A stretch of DNA of 64,000 nucleotides from Kitasatospora sp. NBC_00240. Lineage in GTDB: Bacteria > Actinomycetota > Actinomycetes > Streptomycetales > Streptomycetaceae. Under the pieces are notes generated by a model. That model ran no database searches and had not been told where the DNA came from. It saw only the letters and a program-made list of their open reading frames with translations. The stretch is from the NCBI RefSeq assembly GCF_026342405.1, contig NZ_JAPEMU010000001.1, positions 992,001-1,056,000 of the forward strand. Direction: 5' to 3'. The translations under genes were made by a program, and so were the position numbers. Positions 60,032 through 64,000 of the stretch are shown here, one piece after another (position 1 is the stretch's first letter; the number at the start of each line of letters is the position of its first letter).

Positions 60032-60817
60032 GTGACGACGACCGGAGAAGAACACGGACCTGGCGGTCCCCGCCCCCTGGCACTGGTGACCGGGGTCGGC
60101 CGCACGATCGGGATCGGCGCCGGCATCGCCTCCCAACTGGCGGCGTCGGGTTGGGACATCGCCTTCACGTACTGGAACCCCTACGACCGGCGGATGGCAT
60201 GGGGCGTCGAGCAGGGAGGAACCGATGCGATCATCCGCGAGCTGACCGAGCACGGGGCGGCCACCGTCGCCGTCGAGGCCGACCTCGCGGACCCGGACAC
60301 ACCCGCCCGCGTCTTCGACGAGGCCGAGCGCCACCTGGGCGGGATCACGGCCCTCGTGATGTGTCATTGCGAATCGGTCGACTCCGGCCTGCTCGACACG
60401 ACCGTCGAGAGCTTCGACCGCCACTTCGCCGTCAACGCCCGCGCCGCCTGGCTTCTGATCCGCGAATTCGGCCGACGCTTCACCGGCGCTCCCGGCACCG
60501 GGCGCGTCGTCAGCCTCACCAGCGACCACACCGTGGGCAACCTCCCCTACGGGGCGAGCAAGGGGGCCCTGGACCGGATCACCCTGGCCGCGGCCCATGA
60601 ACTCGCGCACCTCGGCGTCACCGCCAACGTCATCAATCCGGGTCCGGTGGACACCGGTTGGATGTCCGACGAGGGACGCGCGGAGGTTGTTCGCCAGACC
60701 CCCCTCAACCGCCTCGGCGTCCCGCAGGACACCGCGCACCTGGTGGACTTCCTCTGCTCGCCGAAGGGCCAGTGGATCAACGGGCAGCTGCTGATGAGCA
60801 ACGGCGGACTCGCGTAG
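60032..60817 (+). CDS. Short-chain dehydrogenase/reductase (SDR)
   Basis: The 261-residue protein has the NAD(P)-binding motif LVTGVGRTIGIGAGIASQLA and the active-site YGASKGALDRITLA (Tyr-x-x-x-Lys), with a conserved Asn in HFAVNARAAWLLI. It resembles SDR oxidoreductases such as 3-oxoacyl-ACP reductases, substrate unknown. The GTG start has no strong Shine-Dalgarno, so translation may be leaderless. Confidence 0.85.
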   Translation: MTTTGEEHGPGGPRPLALVTGVGRTIGIGAGIASQLAASGWDIAFTYWNPYDRRMAWGVEQGGTDAIIRELTEHGAATVAVEADLADPDTPARVFDEAERHLGGITALVMCHCESVDSGLLDTTVESFDRHFAVNARAAWLLIREFGRRFTGAPGTGRVVSLTSDHTVGNLPYGASKGALDRITLAAAHELAHLGVTANVINPGPVDTGWMSDEGRAEVVRQTPLNRLGVPQDTAHLVDFLCSPKGQWINGQLLMSNGGLA

Positions 60818-60996
60818 GACCCGGCGGGACGAACGCGGAGGAGGTCGCCCGCGAAGGGGGTCGCTCTCGGAGACAGCGGGGAATGGCTCCCGTGGCAAGG
60901 AGCGACCGCACCGGCCGGTGGGAGATGCCGGTCCGTCGCTGTCCTCCTGCCCGCCCGCCCGGCAACGGCCGCGCTTGTGGTGCCCGGCCCCCGAGG

Positions 60997-61758
60997 TCAG
61001 ATGACGGCGTAGCGATGCAGCGCGAATCTCAAGGCGTCGGGCTCCACGTGGATCCCGCCGCTGAAGGGGTGGTTCATGGCTGACAGCAAGATCATCACGC
61101 CGGACAGCAGCAGTGCCAGCCCGCCGATTCCCACGATTCCCGGCCACCTGAGATCCTGGATCTGGAGCGCCGACGCCGCCACCAGGAGCACCGCGGACAG
61201 GATCAGCCCGAACCAGAGGTAGTCGGGGACTTCGTGGGAGACCGCCAGGATCCGCGCCCGCCTGGCGTCACCCACCTCCCGGAGGGCGAGCAGTGAGTCC
61301 CGGGCGAAAGTCTGTTCCTGCTTGGAGTCACCCGAAGAGTCCTGCAGCAACCGCCTCAGCGCGTCGTACTGTTCCTGGGCCCGGGCGCTGCTTCCACCCT
61401 CGGCCATCGCCGGCCATTCCTCGTTGATCACGGTGACCGTGTACTCGCGAGTCAATTCGCGGACCTGATCCCGGGCGGATTGAGACAGCGGCCGCGTCGC
61501 CCAGTAGAGATTGACAAGGCTCGCGCCCTCATTGCTGACCTCATCGGCGGCTTTGCTCAGACTCGTGCCGGCAGTGACGATCGAGAGCGCCAGGATAAAG
61601 CTGAACAGTGTCCTGTTGAGCGTCGAAAAATGTTCGATGCCGTCCTTCAGGGTGGACCCTTCCCGCCAATGCTGCGGAACGTAGCGAACCATGAGGACCA
61701 GGAGGAGGATCGAGGCGCCGACGCAGCCGGCAGCCAGGGCGATTGCAGCCATGCTCAT
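60997..61758 (-). CDS. DUF4239 (bestrophin-like) membrane protein
   Basis: The roughly 253-residue protein has two N-terminal helices (AAIALAAGCVGASILLLVLM, LFSFILALSIVTAGTSLSKA) and two C-terminal helices (WFGLILSAVLLVAASAL, IVGIGGLALLLSGVMIL) around a soluble helical part. This fits DUF4239, a family with bestrophin-like topology, possibly an anion channel. The ATG at 61758 or the GTG at 61776 may be the start. The gene is monocistronic. Confidence 0.8.
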   Translation of the reverse strand: MSMAAIALAAGCVGASILLLVLMVRYVPQHWREGSTLKDGIEHFSTLNRTLFSFILALSIVTAGTSLSKAADEVSNEGASLVNLYWATRPLSQSARDQVRELTREYTVTVINEEWPAMAEGGSSARAQEQYDALRRLLQDSSGDSKQEQTFARDSLLALREVGDARRARILAVSHEVPDYLWFGLILSAVLLVAASALQIQDLRWPGIVGIGGLALLLSGVMILLSAMNHPFSGGIHVEPDALRFALHRYAVI

Positions 61759-62135
61759 AGGTCCATTTGACCGCACTCGTGTACGCCGACTGAAACGCGC
61801 ACGGCTAAATCCATCCCATTGAGTGCACAGGATGACCGAAGTTCACCGATCCAGCATATTGACTGGAAATGACCGCCCTCTGTGAGCACTTGGTATTCCA
61901 GCAGCCGTTAGCTGTTCGAGCCGGTCGAAAGCCATCTGTTGAGCACAGTCGACCGCGCGCCGTCAGGGGTGGCCGGGTTGCGGGACCAGCTGACCACTTC
62001 TGCCGCAGTGAGGTTCGCAAGGTCGCTGACACCGCTTCTGCGGCCCCTTTGTTCCGGGACAGCGGACCTCACGCCGGTCCGAGCCGCACTCGTCCTCGCG
62101 TGGGAAGGGCGAGGCAACCACCGGGCCGAAGGGCG
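61759..62135. other. Intergenic stretch
   Basis: About 380 bp, lower GC near 61800-61870. I see no clear gene. A short minus-strand frame ending at 61908 (SDLANLTAAEVVSWSRNPAT) has partial protein character but no recognised family. Confidence 0.4.
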
Positions 62136-62486
62136 TCAGAGTCCGGTGGCCCGTTCGTGCCTGGGCTCGTACATGCCCACGTCTCCACCGCCGGGCAGAC
62201 GGAGCCTGGTCAGCCGTCCCCAACGCTCCTCGGTGACCGGTTGCGTGAACTCCACCCCCTTCGCGGTCAGATCCTCCATCGTGGCTTCGACGTCGTCGCA
62301 CATCAGGAAGAGCTCCTGAGTCTCCGGCCCCGTCGTGGGATGGACCGCGACCTCGGCCGGCGGAAGCTTGAAGATCAGCCAGCCGCCTCCGGCATCGACA
62401 TGTGGATACTCCAGCACGTCCCTGAAGAAGTCGCGGTCCGCTTCCGCGTCACGGCTGTAAATGACGATGTGAGCACCGTTGATCAT
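62136..62486 (-). CDS. VOC-family (glyoxalase-like) protein
   Basis: The roughly 116-residue protein starts MINGAHIVIYSRDAEADRDF, a typical VOC opening, then FRDVLEYPHVDAGGGWLIFK, and ends GRLTRLRLPGGGDVGMYEPR. It is a small ligand-binding or dioxygenase-type protein with no known substrate. An ATG at 62513 is an alternative start with no better ribosome-binding site. It is the third VOC gene of the window. Confidence 0.82.
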   Translation of the reverse strand: MINGAHIVIYSRDAEADRDFFRDVLEYPHVDAGGGWLIFKLPPAEVAVHPTTGPETQELFLMCDDVEATMEDLTAKGVEFTQPVTEERWGRLTRLRLPGGGDVGMYEPRHERATGL

Positions 62487-62520
62487 GACGCCAGGGTAGA
62501 GGCTACCGGCCATGCCGGCT

Positions 62521-62565
62521 CAGGACACACCGGCCCAGGACACACCGGCCCAGCACGCACCGGCT
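62521..62565. repeat. Three tandem 15-bp repeats
   Basis: CAGGACACACCGGCC occurs twice exactly and a third time with changes (CAGCACGCACCGGCT), in the gap upstream of the VOC gene. Confidence 0.8.
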
Positions 62566-62691
62566 GCGGGCCGGTTCAGGGCGTACCGGACGGCAGCCAT
62601 CTCGGCACCACGGCGCCTGACCCGCTCGGCGGAGAAGGCGATTGCGGCGCCTCCACGGGCCACCCTTCGGTCCGGCACGGCGCCCGGGGTG

Positions 62692-63129
62692 TCACCCGGA
62701 CGCGGGAAGCTGTCCTCGGACCCATGCCGGATCCGGGTTGACGTACGCCTGTCCTGCCACCACCACGGTCGGTACGGTCTCGTCGCCGTCGTTGGCCGCT
62801 CTCACCGCCGCCGCCCCGGCCGGATCGCTCCAGATGTCGACCCAGTGCAGATGGCGGGCGCTGCGGCCCAGCCGGATCCGCAGGCGCAGACAGTACTTGC
62901 AGCCAGCCCGCCAGTAGACGACCGGTCGACCGTCGACCGCGCTTCGGTCCTGCGCCTCGGCCGCCCCGATCGATCGGGGGAAGGCCAGCGGTGAGTGCAG
63001 CCCCGCGAGCAGGACGAACAGCAGCAGCAAGGCGACGGCGACTACGGACGAGCCTCTGACGAACTGCACGGTCGCCAGGAGTGCGCCGCCGGTCATGAAC
63101 AGTACGGGCAAGGTCCAGGCGCGCGTCAT
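62692..63129 (-). CDS. Membrane-anchored glutaredoxin-domain protein
   Basis: The 145-residue protein has two N-terminal helices (WTLPVLFMTGGALLATVQFV, VVAVALLLLFVLLAG) and a glutaredoxin/thioredoxin-type domain with the redox-active CKYC in VVYWRAGCKYCLRLRIRLG and the cis-Pro segment TVPTVVVAGQAYVNP. It may reduce disulphides near the membrane. The ATG at 63129 lacks a strong ribosome-binding site. No partner is adjacent. Confidence 0.82.
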   Translation of the reverse strand: MTRAWTLPVLFMTGGALLATVQFVRGSSVVAVALLLLFVLLAGLHSPLAFPRSIGAAEAQDRSAVDGRPVVYWRAGCKYCLRLRIRLGRSARHLHWVDIWSDPAGAAAVRAANDGDETVPTVVVAGQAYVNPDPAWVRGQLPASG

Positions 63130-63331
63130 AGTCGTACAGACTATCGGTCGTGCGGTTCGGCGCGGACCCATGCCGGCGCCCCATCGTCAACTGCCTTCCC
63201 TGGCGGCCCGATCGGCCGGGTCACGCGGCCTGGCCCCGGGGCAGCTCCCCGTAATCGGCCGGCCGCGCATGAACCTGGATCCACTCTTCAGGCCCCCTTG
63301 GAGTCGATCGTCCAGGGAACCGGAAAGCGCC

Positions 63332-64000
63332 CTACCGGCGGACCGCCGAGATCAGTCCGCCGGGCCGCTCCTCGCGCTGCGGCGGGCTGCTGATCGGGCG
63401 ACCGTAGGCGGCAGCGCGCTCCCGCAGGGTGTGGCTGTCGGCCTCCCAGCCGTGCCCGGCCAGCCAGCCCACCGGGTCGTCGGGCATCTCCGAGACCCAC
63501 ATGGCCGCCGCCGATCCCGGCGCGGCATCCGCAGCGAAACGCTCGATCACGCCGCGCGAGCCCAAGGTCAGCCCCAACCGACTGCCTGCCGCCGACTGTG
63601 CGCCGATCCGGGCCAGCAGCAGTTCCACGGCGTCCTCGGGCAGATAGATCAGCAGCCCTTCGGCGATCCACACGGTCGGCACCGCAGGGTCGTGCCCTGC
63701 GGCGGCCAGCGCGCCCGGCCAGTCCTCACGCAGGTCCACCGCGACGGTGATCCGCTCGCAACGCGCGACGGCCCGCTCCTGGCGCAGCACCGAATCCTTG
63801 AAGTCCAACGGCGCGGCGGTGTCGACCTCGAACAGCCGGGTGCCCTCGGGCCAGTCCATCCGGAAGGCCCGGCTGTCCATCCCGGCGCCGAGCAGCACGA
63901 CCTGCCGGACCCCGGACGCCGAGGCTTCCCGCAACAGATCGTCGAGGAACTTCGTCCTGATCACGATGGAGAACGACACGGCCAGTCGGCGGCGTCGCGC
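63332..64000 (-). CDS. TIGR00027/LCMT-type SAM-dependent methyltransferase (5' end outside window)
   Basis: The minus-strand frame is open to the window end, so the N-terminus is missing. The visible part has VVLLGAGMDSRAFRMDWPEG (the SAM motif GAGxDSRAFR), LFEVDTAAPLDFKD, VAVDLREDWPGAL and TVWIAEGLLIYLPEDAVELL, all typical of the PPM/leucine carboxyl methyltransferase-like TIGR00027 family. Such enzymes methylate carboxyl or other groups of small molecules or proteins in actinomycetes. The substrate is unknown. Confidence 0.85.
   Translation of the reverse strand, partial: ARRRRLAVSFSIVIRTKFLDDLLREASASGVRQVVLLGAGMDSRAFRMDWPEGTRLFEVDTAAPLDFKDSVLRQERAVARCERITVAVDLREDWPGALAAAGHDPAVPTVWIAEGLLIYLPEDAVELLLARIGAQSAAGSRLGLTLGSRGVIERFAADAAPGSAAAMWVSEMPDDPVGWLAGHGWEADSHTLRERAAAYGRPISSPPQREERPGGLISAVRR

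Noticed and set aside
61908..62117. Short minus-strand frame with SDLANLTAAEVVSWSRNPAT, possibly an amidase-like remnant
   Set aside because: The similarity is too short and no catalytic motif is present.
1..64000. tRNA, rRNA, prophage, intact transposase genes
   Set aside because: No T-loop-like GGTTCGAATCC-type motifs in cloverleaf context, no rRNA-like stretches, and no transposase or integrase motifs were seen by eye; a covariance-model and profile search would be needed to exclude them fully.

Overview
The window is very GC-rich DNA with near-saturated G/C third codon positions, frequent GTG and TTG starts, a WhiB-type regulator, several Rsb-like (STAS/HATPase/PP2C) proteins, five sigma or anti-sigma loci and LacI-type operators. 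This points to a Streptomycetaceae chromosome (Streptomyces or Kitasatospora). The density of secreted enzymes, small paralogous regulators and broken genes suggests an accessory chromosome region rather than the core. I saw no rRNA, tRNA, CRISPR array or intact insertion sequence.

Layout. 0-6.4 kb: a partial FAD oxidoreductase, a secreted GH20 hexosaminidase with a lectin module, a 1.3-kb gene-poor gap and a secreted phosphodiesterase. 7-19 kb: small housekeeping and stress genes (flavin reductase-like, PRC-barrel, alpha/beta hydrolase, two VOC proteins, an EamA exporter divergent from an XRE-cupin regulator, an ANTAR-GAF-PAS-PP2C phosphatase, a LysE exporter). 19-25 kb: a minus-strand membrane-lipid cluster with a PAP2-DAG kinase fusion, two YihY/BrkB proteins, a second PAP2 phosphatase and a WhiB protein; the genes at its 5' end overlap. 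25-32 kb: a TPP-dependent pyruvate-oxidase-like enzyme, a STAS protein beside a truncated SulP transporter, SixA, PRC-barrel and DUF1877 proteins. 32-37 kb: a sigma-F/B-type operon (sigma, STAS antagonist, HATPase anti-sigma) next to a stretch of gene remnants (PqqD-like, sulfatase, LuxR) around a PNPOx gene. 37-46 kb: a secreted beta-propeller, GNAT, and two paralogous ECF41 (SigJ-type) sigma factors. Each is divergent from a partner gene that carries the same promoter motif. 46-56 kb: a beta-lactamase-fold protein lacking catalytic residues, an ECF sigma factor with a C-terminal zinc-finger-like segment, and a minus-strand cluster that looks like a membrane redox module (DUF4142, DUF1996, ferric-reductase-like membrane protein, NuoF-like flavoprotein, Yx(FWY)xxD repeat protein, membrane-anchored protein). 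56-64 kb: PucR-like and LysR regulators, a secreted GH16 glucanase under a clear promoter/operator, a TrmO fragment, SDR, DUF4239, VOC, membrane glutaredoxin and a partial methyltransferase.

The strongest candidates for something new are the redox cluster at 49.3-55.6 kb and the pair of ECF41 modules with matching CCTCACA-N16-(C/T)GTC promoters, one of which drives an unusual SnoaL-LUD fusion. Short tandem duplications (8 to 29 bp units) recur through the window, mostly between genes or at gene ends, and several genes are clean fragments, so the region appears to have been rearranged repeatedly.
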